Positions 42,330 through 54,750 are shown, counted from the stretch's first letter. The stretch: 64,000 bases of DNA from Armillaria gallica (GCA_037576215.1 JBANDB010000014.1:2294001-2358000), one strand, 5' to 3'. Numbers and translations are program-made. The notes: generated by a model not told the origin, from the letters alone.

Positions 42330-43390
42330 ACGGGAAGCTTGTCGAGAAGAGACAGTGAATGCGCCGAGGTTTTGGATGATGGTGCGGCATGTTGACTGGG
42401 ATCACAGAAGTCGAGTAGATGGAGAGGCAATCCAGCGGGGAGAGGATTCGAAACGCGCGTAGAAGATACGGCGTAGCACGTGGGCAAGCAAATATGTCGA
42501 GGTGTAATGGGCCAGGCGGAGATGCGGATGATATCTCGCTCCAAGCACCTTATCCGACATCAAAATCTTTGCAGTGCATCACCCGTAAGCAATGGCAACA
42601 TCAACATAATTCGCCCCGAGAGTTTGGATAGATTGAGCTGATGACGAATCGGGAGATGGCCCAGACCCGTATTATTGCGGGATGACTGGAATTCGACGAA
42701 GGAAACACGCTTTCTTGCCCCAGGTAGGTGAGGGACATTAAGACATGATGAGACTCGGGAGGTGTTTTAGATATGTGTCGGGTACATTGACCTTCAGCGG
42801 GGAAGAAGAGGCAGACTCTTGGTCACGCGTAGATGAAGGACAACGAAAACGTATGTCGGCTGGTCGCATACGGAAAACCCCTGGTAGAAAGAGACGAGGA
42901 ACGAACAGTTGAGTGACTGCAGAAAGTCAAGATTCAAGTTCGGAGCCTTGGGTTGAAATCGATCCTGGAAGGGAACGACGTAATTCGTGAAGTTCGAGAA
43001 CGGCGGACAGGATCGAGATGGAGTGCAATCATAATATGCCCCTCTCGTCGTCGCTATCTGGAAGATAAACGTTGAAAATTATAGGTGGGACGTGACCTCA
43101 TTTCCTTTGACCCTCGTCTCAACACATACATTCAAAAGAGTGGACATTCCGACGTCCTAGTCATAGCTGCAGGAGAACAGACACGCGATATCTGGTGAGA
43201 GAGATGTCACTCGAAGGCCATGAATCAGGCGTCAAGGTATGGCCGGCGGTAACACTGAAAGAATAATGAGGCCGAGGCGTGCGTTGGATACAAACGGGCT
43301 GGCATGAAGATGACATGGGACATGGTCGTCCCAGCAGGGAGCGACTTCTTACTTAAGCATCACGTGCTACCTACCATCCCTTCTACCTTC
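42330..43390 (+). repeat. Direct duplication block, second copy of 27960-29660
   Basis: Collinear with the first copy but shorter and more decayed. Shared landmarks are GTCGCATACGGAAAA near 42868 and 29206, and GCAATCATAATATGCCC near 43026 and 29363. No intact frame. Confidence 0.55.
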
Positions 43391-43640
43391 CTCGCCGCCA
43401 TCGTCGAATAAGCGTACAGCTTTGGCGGTACTTTCGGAATCGCCATTCAGTACATCAAGACGAAATCAAATATCTATCGCCTTCTCTCCAGCCAGTGCTG
43501 CACTCACCGTCAATCCTCACTTACCCAGAACATCTGCACTTTGTGCGTACACGGTATTCACTCACACGCCGACTGTGTTTCAGTCGCTGTCCACCAACAT
43601 CCCAAGAAGCATCGTCTACGTTAAGTACGTCGCCAATCCG
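43391..43640 (+). pseudogene. Relic of a CGHG family gene: leader plus exon 2
   Basis: The leader (TATCGCCTTCTCTCCAGCCAGTG) matches that of the 30286 gene, then exon 1 is missing and exon 2 follows after an ACCCAG acceptor: NICTLCVHGIHSHADCVSVAVHQHP, with the glycines of CGHG replaced and the frame lost afterwards. No exon 3. It is the expected partner of 30286-31109 in the duplicated block. Confidence 0.65.
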
Positions 43641-44929
43641 GCCCCATCCCTCAAACGGAGATCGGCCCCAATCGCTGCAAGCCGCAACCATCCTATCACG
43701 GAATGATACCGTTTATCCAACAGGATCGAATATCGAATGTCATCTGGGCATTCAGGCCTTCAGGGCCTTGCGCGATGCTAGTAGCCCACCCGGGGGTCGA
43801 CGGCTGGGATATCGGCCTGCGTCGTGGAAAGGACGGTTCGTTTTCGAAGGGACGATGCGTATGAAGATGGTGCTGAGTTGTGGGGGTGGATGAAGAGGTG
43901 AGGCTAGGAAGGTCGGGAGCGTGGGAGCGGGTGAAACGATAGCGACGACGGCAACACTTCCGGGCGTCGATTGACGCACACCACCAAGACCAGTTGCACC
44001 CGCCCGCCGCGGCCACCCCTACCCAATACCAACATTGGAAGGGCCGACTGGTGTGAGTAGGAGGGCAGGAGCAGGTCGGACTCCCGATGTCCAATCTTAA
44101 CGAAAGTACGCGGCGGACGACGAGCGTCGATGGCCTCACCGCTGCCACTGCGCGAATCCAACATCGATTCCCCATTCCCGCTCTCGCCATATCCCGCACC
44201 CTCAACCGATCGTATGATCATCCTCGGACGCCCCGTTTTCGACATTGGTCGATCCGATGGTTGCCTCTGTTTATCCTCGCGAGCTCATCCCAGCAATGTA
44301 CCCTTCTTCATCTCCACATGCATGCGACCGCGCCGGTACCTCTTTCCGAGTCTTTCGATGTCGGAGAGCACATCCCCTTCGTCATCCCATCCCTCCCCGT
44401 GTTCTGCACACCCCCAGTGAAACTCTCTCCATGTATGCTCCCTTGCCGGTTCATAGTGCCGTGCGAATAGTACTCGACCTTGGCGTTTACCTGCAGTCAC
44501 ATAGCAGTTTGTTTAAGAGAAATGTATCTATTAAGACCCAGATACAGCAGTCAGAACAGAACATACGGGTACGGGATGGGAGGATGGGGAGGTGGTGAAT
44601 GGATCATCACTCTTCAAGCTTCATCGGCGACCCAATTTCATGACATCATAGTCCAACGATCGGCAAACAAGTCATGGATTACAGCTCACAATGAGTCTTA
44701 GAATATATCTTGCATAAACTAATTCGCACAATAACCCCCCGTAATTCCTGACTTTCGAAGTCGTATGTCGACGGCTGACACCACTGAACAGGACCTGAAG
44801 ATTTGGGAGTGCTGCGTGCAGCCATTCCTGTGACAAACATCGGATTACTGCGGTCATTCAAGCTACTCTTCCGCCACTCATGATCAACTTTGGGAATTTC
44901 TTCTGGGGCATCTTCAATAGGTCCCAAAG
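43641..44929. other. GC-richer intergenic stretch, no supported gene
   Basis: Overlapping open frames on both strands (43904-44245 minus, 44130-44420 plus and others), as expected of GC-rich DNA. A minus frame at 44679-44927 has an ordinary composition but no motif. I call none. Confidence 0.35.
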
Positions 44930-46402
44930 ATCTGGCTCTCAGTATCTATATTTCAACGAGGATTATGTTTGAGAATCTCATTGGACACAAGCATTGAATT
45001 GAATGCAGTTACTGCCTGTTCATCGAGTTTCTCCCCGTGACACGACCGTAAGTGTCTAATTCCTTTTGTTCCTTCCACACACGAATGTTCACCAAGTGTT
45101 TCTCAGAGCCAACTAATACGGCAAGGGCATCAGTGCGCCACGCACGCGCTTAGTTATCGCGCTAAGATCGTATCGGACGGTTCAATGGTTAGCCCATTTC
45201 TCATCAGAAACGTTCTTTCGTGGTGACATTCGGCAACATTAGAGACCGATATATTCATATTCGAGAGTCGTAATGCAAATACTTTAAAAGGATCATGGAG
45301 CTGAATATCGAGTAGAGGTTCCCATCAATAATACGGTGCGTCATTCACTGCAATCATTCAGGTCATGTTTATAGGAAGGTTTATATCCACGAAGGCAAGA
45401 CCCTGCGGCCTAGGTTATGCTTAGACTTTTGTTGGCTCCGAAACTGTGGACGAGGGCGGACTCATTAATTCTGTCGACAGCAATCATTTCAAACACTGTG
45501 AATACACCCTTTTACGCTCTCGCAGATGGGTACCGTGCGACGATCGACAAAACTTTGTTTTGTTCTCTATTTCGAACCTCGACTATCTTGATTTGAGAGT
45601 GTGCCTAGGGGAAACTACGTCCAAATTTCAGCTACAAGTTCCACCGGCTATTCCCATAAGTTATGATCCGCCAAGTCCTACTCCAGATCTCTACTCCAAG
45701 TTCTGCACTTTGGAACTCGTCCATTGATCCGTCTTTGAAACTGTTTCTTGTCTGGAGTCGTCAGACCTCGATAATAATATGGAGAAATAGGCTCGGATTC
45801 TGTCGCGAAAGGTCACAATCAGTGAGGAACCAGTATAGATTCTACCAGGTCCGTGTACTTCCAATGTATTCCTTTGTTGACATGTGCTCTCACTTGGACC
45901 CGCTAGTCTCTCTGATGTTCTGCCATGTATGCAGTTTATCTCGAGAAGAAGTAAGTCTACACCTTGTAGAGATGTCCGCAGGATATATTCCAAATTCTTT
46001 GCTCCTGTCACCCCGAGTAAGCGGACAGCTGGTCATGGGTTCTGAATGCGGAACCCTGTCTACACTAGTGCCGTACTTTCCTTAGGCAGTGATCACAAGA
46101 ACACCCTCGAAGCAACACAAGTAGCGTCGGGGGTAACCCTTGGGTATTGGTCGTCAATCAGACGAAATTGGCCACTGACAAACGACGAATACTCGGGGTC
46201 AACCATCGCGATATCAGGTTGTGGGATAAAGAAGTCATCGAATACCTCTTTCGTTCTTTTCCGGACACACGGAATCCACAAAAACTGTACATGTGTGGAG
46301 TGGCATCGAAGAATTCTTGGTTTCGAGCGGACCGAGCCTGGTCAGGGAATCGCCACGTTTATTGTGCCTTCAGATAACTCTGACATTGGGAGGTTGAATG
46401 GC
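44930..46402 (+). repeat. Direct duplication block upstream of the 46445 gene, second copy of 38500-40247
   Basis: Collinear with the first copy up to the TATA box. Frames that are open in the first copy carry stops here, so any companion gene is dead in this copy. Confidence 0.55.
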
Positions 46403-46410
46403 TATATAAA
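46403..46410 (+). promoter_or_regulatory. TATA box of the 46445 gene
   Basis: TATATAAA 42 nt before the ATG at 46445, which leaves only a very short leader. Confidence 0.6.
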
Positions 46411-46444
46411 CACTCTACGATGTCGACTCTAGTGTTCATCCTCG

Positions 46445-47137
46445 ATGTATTCGACAAACTCAGCATCTTCAATCAGAGGACAGTGCGTTGAGCACACTGA
46501 TCACGCTTTCTGCGTCTGTCCACGCTTCCTCCCTGCTCGTGACGAGACTCGGCAGTATCCCAACTCGGACAATGTCGTCCCTGCATATCACTGCACGTGT
46601 GGACATGGCATTCATGCGCACGTTGACTACCTGTCTCCGGTCGTCCACCATTGCCCTTCAACTCACTGTGCAGCCTATGTTCAAAGGGTGCTACCATTGT
46701 CTTCTTCCCAGTTTCGTAGCGATGCTGATATGCTAGTTTATCCTTAGACACCCCGAACACAGGATTGCACTTGCGGAGCTCCCCTTGCAGACCATGTCGC
46801 TATCGTGAATTCATACCGATTGCCGGCAGCTATTTCCTATGCAGGCAATATCCAGAACATCTGCCCTCCTTCCAGTATGGGCCCGGACAGCGCATCCGAC
46901 AACATGAATATCATACTATCCCCTCAGTCCATCGTTTCCTCTCCTTCTCCCAACATCTATCCATCGGGGACCCTACAGGGTACCATCCAGGAAGAAGTTG
47001 ATGTCTCTAGTTGTCGTCAGGGCCCGAGCGGCGTATTCAAAGGTGACAGCGACGAGAACGGGCATTTATATGACCCCTTGAACGCGATGTATGGCGCGAC
47101 CTCGGTGTCAGACGCTTTGACAGGCTTCTCCGCCTAG
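46445..47137 (+). CDS. CGHG Cys/His family protein without intron 1, 205 aa predicted
   Basis: The first 81 codons (46445-46687) read through what are exons 1 and 2 elsewhere: RGQCVEHTD, FCVC, then CTCGHGIHAHVDYLSPVVHHCP and CAAYVQR. Where paralogues have a 50-nt intron, this gene has about a dozen in-frame codons and no splice sites. One GT-AG intron remains (46688-46762), then exon 3 46763-47137 with CTCGAPLADHVAIVNSYR and a Ser/Pro/Asn tail ending PLNAMYGAT. The gene at 54751-55459 has the same structure with exactly the same number of codons before the intron, so the two form one subgroup. All signature residues are present. An ATG at 46424 is in another frame and ends quickly, so I prefer 46445. 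Confidence 0.75.
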
Positions 47138-48482
47138 GATATCGTTTGTCCACAGTCAGGACGATCTAGCTATCTTTTATTTTTTATCTTCCTTCCGAAC
47201 GGTACTCACGCTGTACGGGCTTCCCGTCCATTACATGTTCCCATTCTCGCCGCTCCCATATATGTTGGCAAAGTTCCTAAAAATTCAGTGTGGCTTTGAC
47301 GAACGATCTACTTATCTCATACATGTCCTCTTTACTGACAACTTTCTGGATTTCTACTCTTTTTATCCTGCTAGTGGGACCCACCTTTGATATCAAAAAC
47401 TTCCTCTTTGATCCATCTACCTATCTGTACTGTATTGTTTCGGGTTGCCTTGAATTTGACGCGTCTCAGAAAGAACGTTAGGCTCAGGAGTTCTCTTGTA
47501 AAGTTTACTCGAGCGACGGATTGGCTAATGCCATCCTGAGTTCTCCAGAAGGGCGGTGAATATTACGATATCGTCGTAGAACAGAGCAATGGAGATCCAT
47601 TAATTTTGATATACCGTACGGGTAACTGGTGTAGATGGTGCATGTGAAAATAACCAATCGCACCGCCTTCTACATGTCCCCATTCCGAGACATCTGAGCC
47701 CTCACAAAATGAAGCGGTGGGCCATCGCAGGGCGTGACATATCCGAGCCCTGCAGTTAGCCAAGGTGGGCTGCTCTGCGTGGGCGTGGCACAAAGTTCAT
47801 GTTCAACGCAATGGCAAATCGATATTCAATTATGACATGGAGCTTCTCTCGCCGTATTAGCTGATACTCATCAGTCGATATCAACATCGTCGCTTTCACG
47901 TATGAAGTCAAAGAGAGAACACTCACTTGGATATGCGACTGGCAATCATAGATAGTGGGTGCACTCAGAAGGAGCAAACGATCTAACTTCCATGCGCAAG
48001 TCAGACAAGGCGCTCGACGAGGTGCAGGTAAATCTATGAATGCAAGTCAGGACAGGCCATCCACAAAGATACAAAGAACGTACTTTTACTATATTCCCTG
48101 AAGACAACCTAAGACATTCATCTGTTCCCAACTCAATGTCTCGTTAAGATGTTGTCGGGCGTAAAAGTCGATCAATATGCTGCCAACAAGAACACGGTCA
48201 GTAACGAAACAAAAATAGATAAGCAGAACGTACACATATACCCAAATATGGATATGCCGTTTACTGAAGTATTTCAGCAGACGATGGCAGGCCACAGCTC
48301 CCATGGACACCAACTGGCAACCACCCTCTCTTCCCCTTTTCATCGACTTGAATTCCTGGACGTCCGATACCATTGATATTCATTTATGGTACGGCCTAGA
48401 TGCTCTGGGTATGAATCAAATGGTTTCCAGAAGCCGTAGCTATAGGCCTTGGCAGTGGACTGGGACATGTAGGGATGTAATT
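47138..48482. other. Intergenic with a small relic
   Basis: 47658-47712 (CACCGCCTTCTACATGTCCC and onward) matches 6108-6170 of the inverted-duplication arm, so a fragment of that block is here too. Minus frames at 47756-47977 and 48089-48373 are open but unrecognised; the second has one hydrophobic stretch. Confidence 0.35.
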
Positions 48483-48625
48483 AAAACCAAGCCTAGTTAT
48501 GCTTGGTTTTACTGGACAATAATCCGGGGTCTCGCGAGGTCTCGCGCGGCCTCGCAAGATCCCGCAAGATCTTGCGAGGGATTGCGAGATCTCGCGAGTT
48601 ATGCAGAGATCTCGCGAGATTTCAA
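48483..48625. repeat. Hairpin and array of TCTCGCGAGA-like palindromes
   Basis: A perfect 10-bp hairpin (AAAACCAAGC, 8-nt loop, GCTTGGTTTT; 48483-48510) is followed from about 48528 by at least seven overlapping palindromic units related to TCTCGCGAGA and CTTGCGAG, spaced about 10-15 bp. Non-coding. It could be a site array, a small foldback element, or a simple repeat degenerating from one unit. Confidence 0.6.
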
Positions 48626-49758
48626 GAGGGCAGGTGCTCTCATATCTTATATGTCATTGAGAAGGACACCTGGCAGTGTGACCGGAGGGTGACGCCTACT
48701 TTAGGCACTCGTTCCGAGCCCTCATCTGTTTTTTCTAATCAAATAGGAACATCCATTTTCGCCTCAATCGCCACGCCGCCACGGTCCGACCAACCGACCA
48801 ACGATCAAGTGGCTGTGCCTTTTCTTTCGTAGTCTTTTACCACCATCGACCACCATCCCATTTCCCATCACGACAGACGGTCATGTTCCTTGCGTCTACA
48901 TGGACCACGAACGATGTGATATGGATGTTCTGGCATTCATAGGCTCGAGTACTGCATCCATGCATGCTGTTTCTGGCCGAAACTGCAGGCTTGGTTTCTC
49001 GCAGTCGCCCGGTGTCTGCTTTCGGTAGCTGTCATAGGCTCGAACATCGCTACGAGTACATTGTTTATTATCTAAATGGTGCGCTCGGCTGCTTGTCGTT
49101 GTTCGATGGTGGCGACATGCCCCAGGAAGATGACAATAGCGACGACGACGATGCAGAAGCAGTGGATGAAGAGGTGGAAGCCATCATGCAGATTTCGGGG
49201 GACCCTGAGAAGGAATGAATATATATCAGTAGAATAAACTGAGAATCAGATTTTTGCCCAATTTTCCGGATTTTCGAGCTTTATTTGAGGGCAGTAGAGC
49301 ATTCGCGACGTCGAAAGAGTTGGAACGATGTGCGCGGCGGCGGGATCAATGGCCGGGACATCGGAACAGCGGTTGCTAGGCGGCACTGCCGCGATGACGA
49401 AACCCGAGGCGGAACGGCACCCAGAGCACCCAAGTTTGCCTTGAAGGCGGCTTGCTATTCAGGTGCTATTGAAGTGTAGGGGGTAAAGAGAGAAATCACT
49501 ACAATAATAGCGTGCCCGTGACCACGGGAAACCCTATTATATTAGTCGCCATGTGGGTCTATCAGGTGTTTTCGATCTTTTCGGTCTTCTACAAGACCAA
49601 AAAGACACGAAAGATCAATGCTGGGTTTTCCTGATGTGTATGTTTACATTTCAGACTCTCCAGGTGTCACCCATCAGCAACCAAAGACGCCACATTTGCC
49701 ATCAAATTGATTCACACCCAAAAAAGATCGACGCGTGTGCCGGTACCAATATCTGGTC
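48626..49758. other. Intergenic with one weak ORF
   Basis: A plus frame at 48964-49218 (84 codons) ends in a strongly acidic run (Asp/Glu in 48-residue tail) and might be the last exon of a lost gene. No family match. Confidence 0.3.
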
Positions 49759-49766
49759 CTTAAAAG
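49759..49766 (+). promoter_or_regulatory. TATA-like element of the 49849 gene
   Basis: CTTAAAAG within GGTCCTTAAAAGTACGCC, 90 nt upstream of the ATG, and followed by CATGACAGA as at 55832-55840. Confidence 0.5.
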
Positions 49767-49848
49767 TACGCCATGACAGACATAAAACTGTATCGCCTTC
49801 TCTTCTTCCAGTCCTGTCAGCGCTTCCAGTGCTTCACCCTCGAGGCCG

Positions 49849-50644
49849 ATGTCTTCAATTGTCTTGCCATCTAGAGGACAGTGCATCCAGGTCACTGACA
49901 ACAGCCAGCGCTGTCAGTGTCTAGGGTTCTTCCCTCCCGTGTCGCCCCTGTTAGACCAGGTAGGCTCTCATTCACCTTCACCCATCTTCCCGTGCTCGCG
50001 TTCTCCCAGGACATCTGCGGTTTGTGTGGACACGGTATTCACGCCCATGCCGACTATGTTTCGACCGTCGTCAATAGTTATCCCCCGAATCAATGTGCGG
50101 CATATGCCCAGAAAGTATGCTGCTCTTCCCTCCACGCAATATCCCGAACTCACGATGACCGCGTCTGACACAGTTAATTTGTACCTGTGGAGCCAAACTT
50201 TGCGAGCACATCGCTATCCATAACCCGTATCGACTTCCGGACTGTTTCAACCCGGACAGTCTCAATGGCCCTTCTCCCAGTGCCACCACCAGCAGTCATT
50301 TCAACGACGCCAATAGTCCATTCTCCCCCGGGCCGGGTACCACATCCCCCGATTACGATATCACCATTTTGTCCGGCGACACGAGGAGCGTATTTCTCAC
50401 TCCCGCACCCATTTACTCTCCTTCTGCCAGCAGTTCCTCATCCGCTATTCAACCCGATACCACTCAGACCCTAAGCCACTACTCAGACGGTTATCTCGCT
50501 CAGTATCCGAACCATTTCGTCAACTCGCATTATGCTGGTCCGCCAGAGGGTGGCGCGACGAATGAGAGTTTCGAATACCAGAATTATGGGAATGCGATGT
50601 ACGCTGAGCACCCTGAATACTGGTCTAGCTCATACGGCGCTTGA
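49849..50644 (+). CDS. CGHG Cys/His family protein, intact, 228 aa predicted
   Basis: The clearest family model. Exons 49849-49959, 50010-50114 and 50174-50644; introns of 50 nt (GTAGGC...CTCCCAG) and 59 nt (GTATGC...ACACAG), both phase 0. Residues: Cys12, Cys22, Cys24 from exon 1; Cys40, Cys43, His45, His48, His50, Cys66 from exon 2 (CGLCGHG, HAHADY, CAAYAQK); Cys75, Cys77, Cys82, His84 from exon 3. That is nine Cys and four His in 73 residues, then about 140 residues rich in Ser, Thr, Pro and Asn ending NAMYAE...SSSYGA. No signal peptide or membrane helix. The pattern suggests a zinc-stabilised head on a flexible tail, which is inference. Closest relatives: 8491-9308 and the broken 55895 copy, which also share its 3' flank. 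Confidence 0.78.
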
Positions 50645-51519
50645 TCCATGACAAAGACATCGTAACTCATGTTTTCTTGCTTCAATCCTCCTTCACGTCG
50701 TCCTGATCACTCTTCTATCCATCATTGTTCCCATGCTTGCTATCTTCATTCTCAACACTCGATCCCATATTTATTTTTGGTGATTGATTATATGCCCTAT
50801 GCATTGCGCTTTCTGATCATCCTCTCCGCTCTTCTCTCCCCGATCGTCACTTCAATTCAGGATCTCAGTTCACCTAGTTTTGATGTTATTCCGCCACATT
50901 TCATTCTCTCCTCTTCTTTGTTGGTTTGCTATTGATTCGTTATCACCTTTTTTGCTTTGGTCCATGATATCTATTACTTTCATCGCTTTAGCTTGCTATT
51001 GTCCGTCTGTCTCTGTCGATTAATAATGCTTTGTAATTATCATCATTGACTGGTGCTTTTGAAATCACTGGAATAGCTCGTTAACAAATCCGCCAAGAAT
51101 ACACAGACCACTGTCCATTTCTTCCAGCACGAGGAACACGTTCAGTCCGCTTTGGGTGCGTCGCCCTACATTTTACAGGAGTCGACAGCTGATCTCTTCA
51201 TGTGCCTCGCTCCGCTTTGCTCCGCGATGCGTATGGGTTAAATTCAGTGTTGAAGGGAAAGACTTTGGGCGCGTCTACGTAAAAGTAGGGGATGTACGCA
51301 TATGTGTGTATCAAAACCTAATCTGCGACATGAAAGGAAGGAGAGGTAAGATAGTCCAGTCTTTGCGAAGTTTCATACAATTGTCGGCCAGTCTTGAGGA
51401 CCGAGAAAGGCATCGCCAAATCGAGACCTTTTGGTGCTTCGTTCTTTAACAGTTAAAACGCGCTGGTCTCTGCTGTGTCCGCGCGATGCATAGTGAGAGT
51501 GACCATCCAGTTAAAATGT
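50645..51519. other. 3' flank of the 49849 gene
   Basis: 50645-51060 is shared with the 3' flanks of the 55895 copy (56695-57120) and, inverted, of the 8491 copy (8040-8490), so it probably contains the 3' UTR and terminator of this subgroup. Nothing coding that I can support. Confidence 0.5.
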
Positions 51520-54200
51520 ACGCTAATCCATACAAAGGGTGAGAAGTGGGAATCCACACTTTTATGACAATACGCGCGTGAATTCATTCATTCTTCTACT
51601 TCTTTGGCTTATGATACGCGTGTTTGACGTGTCTTCCGTTTCTTCCAAGTGAAGAGCGCGTCATCTCACGTGCTACCGGTTCCGAGTATTCGGGCCGCGG
51701 CAACGGCGGTAATTTTATCATTAGCCCCGGGGACATCGGTAATCAGGGCAGTCATATCAACGTGACGGGGGAACAAAGGTAAGATAGCCACGGTGTCGGA
51801 CAACCATCCGTAACAGTAGAGGTTGTATTTCTTCATCGTTTCCTGATGGATGGCAAATATATAAGCTGGAAGCCAGAAATCAGCCGGCGTGGTGCTAAGA
51901 CTGCCAACAGCACTGAAAAAACGGGGCACAGGCAAGGGTCGGTGTGTCGGCGACGATGCACGGCGGAAAAGACAGCGGTATTCAGGATATTGCAGTAATA
52001 CTACGGAGCCGGTACCATCGTAAGGGCCAGCTGAAGCACAGAAAGTGACGGTGAAATCCAGACTGGTCTAAGGCGCCGCTTGCAGACGGAGATGAAATGG
52101 ATGCGGAAGGGATGTCCTTCGTGTTGTAGCGAACAGTCGCTTGGTGGTAATCTGGGGTGATAGTATGCCAGTTGGGCTAGTAGGGAAGGGAGAGAATCAA
52201 GCACATTCTGTGATAAGGGAGAGCTGAAGGATGGAAACAGACGTCGCCAAGTATTTTCCTAGGCTTTGAATTTGAGTCTTCGAACGAGTCCGACCCTTCC
52301 GCGAGCAGATGCAATGCGAAGGAAGCGCATACCTAGTGTTAACGGATGGACATGATACACTCTTCGCAGCCCTCTTAGTATGGACGTCTCTGTAGACCCA
52401 AGTTTAGGGAGAGAACATGCATACTTGTAAAGCGACTGGGTGTACCGTCGCGAGGGAGCATCACATTCCTCGACTAAGACTCACAAAATGTCCAGTCGTA
52501 GAGACAGTGGCTGACAAAAAGGGAGCATACGGGCACCTGTAGTAGTTGTAAGAAGATTGCAAGAGAAAAGTTGGTGGTGAAAGCAAGGTTCGATCAGGAC
52601 CCTGTGCCGGCGGCTGAACTCGGACTCTGTCGGAGTCTGACCAGCTATCTTGCTTACATATCCACTGTTCTTCTTTGCTCGTTAGTACTCCTACCGCACC
52701 AATTATCGTCAACGTTCATTCCGACTCACTTATACTTCCTCTCTTCGTCTGTTTCTCGCTCTGGGGCCGTTTGTTGACGTCGCCGACTATACTACGAAGC
52801 GTTATCGTCAGCAAGATGATTCCTCATCTGCATAACCTACCCGCGCGGGCCCGACCTTCACGTTGTAGTACCTTGGACCATCCTGTTTTCGCTTTCTGTT
52901 TGACAGCAGGAATCAGCAGATGCATCGTGCATATCGACCGAGCTATAGTGATTCGGACCCATACGAAAGGGAGGAGGAAACCAAGCGCCTGTTGCACAGC
53001 AGACCACTACAAGGATGAATTGGAGTAACTGGCTAGGGTTAAACCAGTGAAATATCCACGGTCTCTACCCTCGCTGTACGAACTCTAGTATCGGGGCGTG
53101 GCGAATGCAATGGTGACGCTGGCTTGTGTTCCTCCAATTCGCAGTTGTCGTGAACCACTTTTCGCTATCTGTATTTCACGATGGATTTCACCTTACCATC
53201 TATATTCAACTCTTGGCTTATGCCACGCGATCTAACTATGCAGCACCCGCCAACTGGCCACGAACGCTCTCTTTTTTCCGCTGGCACCGCCTTTCCGCAC
53301 TGCGTCATCGCCCCGCACTCCCAAACTATCGATGTCTACCTACGACGAAGTCATTTTCCAGATTAAAATCGTGTCCCGAGGTTCTGTCCCAATATCGTCG
53401 CTTTTTGGGAAATGGAACCACGATAAGACGATATCGCAGATCTGGAGCAATGAAAAACAAGGTTGAATAAGAAGGTGATTCGACAAAGCGGAACAGGGGT
53501 CGAGTCTTGCTTTCTTGCTTTCCTACTCTCACCTCGGCCGAAGAAGATACTTTCTACAAATTTATCAGTGGTACCGCCGAAATTCTAAAGTGAGAGGCGT
53601 TTTCTGTTCTTATGAGAATACGAACAAGGTTTTCGACTTGCTTGAACATTTTCGCATAGCCAACTATGTGTTGGATAACACGCGCACCGTGTGATCAGGC
53701 ACATTTGCCTAGCGAGTTAGGAACGACACTCCATGTTTGCTTAGAAGGCAAACGAGCACAGTAAACTACGAAATCTAGCTACTTAAATACCAGTCTGTAT
53801 CTTCTGGTACTTTCTTTCTCTTAGTAAACCTTTACTCAGCAAAGCTCGGGCTCACTGGGCATTGCGCCAGCTCGCACAGCCACAGGCTCATCAATATTCC
53901 ACACTATGTTCTTCTGTCGCAGAACTACACGATTTCCGAGACTAGGGGAAGGATGGGTACGAAGAGGTCACAGCTTTGCGTACCTCTTCGGATCAAAAAT
54001 TATCATGCACTATGTCGTGATACGCAAAGGTATGTGAATCTCTATTCCTCTCCTCCAATAACACTTTTGCTGAAAGTAAAATGCCAGGATAAACTGTCGG
54101 GTATATGCTATCTTCTTGGCTAGGTTTGCGTTTATTTGTTTCTTTTACTCGATGGACATTGTGATAAGCATCGCGACTATTTTTCTTCTTGTGCTAACTA
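51520..54200 (+). repeat. Direct duplication block, first copy (partner 61610-64000)
   Basis: Collinear with 61610-64000 from GTACGCTAATCCATA (51520 and 61619) to GCGACTATTTT (54173 and 63978). A minus frame at 51666-51935 (YNLYCYGWLSDTVAI...) and plus frames near 52571-52777 are open here but altered in the partner. I cannot name a product. The solo LTR inside is absent from the partner. Confidence 0.7.
53669..53903. mobile_element. Solo LTR, Ty1/copia-like, 235 bp
   Basis: Begins TGTTGGATAACACG and ends CAATATTCCACA, the TGTTGGA...TTCCACA style of copia LTRs, and is flanked by CTATG on both sides (53664-53668, 53904-53908). The paralogous block at 63.7 kb goes straight through the site (TACTATGTTCTTCTG near 63746) without the insert. 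Contains a possible TATA (CTTAAATACC). No internal element remains, so it arose by LTR-LTR recombination. Confidence 0.88.
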
Positions 54201-54750
54201 CACGCGGTATTTATAAATATCGATTTTCGTTGCTTTTTTTTACGAAGATATCGCCATGTTTACTCTTCTTACTCTTCTGGTGTACTACGTATGTCAGTAG
54301 TTGATTGATCGTATATTGAGCAAGGCTGGAATGGAACACTCTGGAGAATACACATTGAATTCGAAAACAATTCAAAAGCGGTACAAACAGCAGGTACGTA
54401 GGAGTACATAGCCTATAGGTCAGCAAGGGAATGTTAGATCTGATAGCAAGGATAATCAAAATGAAAAACAGACGATACCAAAAATTCAATATCAACAAAC
54501 GGAAAAGATAAAACGGGTGAGATATGTACAAAGGATCTTCGGTCGTCAACCATCGAAGATATTTTAGGATGTCAGCAAAAGAAAAAACCATACGGCAGAG
54601 ATGGATATAGAAACGATTGACGCGTACGATATGAGTAGCTTGTTGGATGATCGTGCATCGAGAGTTGAAAGAGACAGTGGTAATGAGGGAATGATAGACG
54701 AAGCCAGAACATTTGGAAGATGGAAGCCAAAGATAGGTAGGTTGTCGTGA
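54201..54750. other. 3' flank of the 54751 gene, no supported gene
   Basis: AT-rich. The minus frame 54211-54591 is hydrophobic because of the base composition and has no motif. Confidence 0.4.

Noticed and set aside
43904..44598. Overlapping long frames on both strands at 43.9-44.6 kb as genes
   Set aside because: GC-rich sequence keeps several frames open at once, and none has a motif or splice support.
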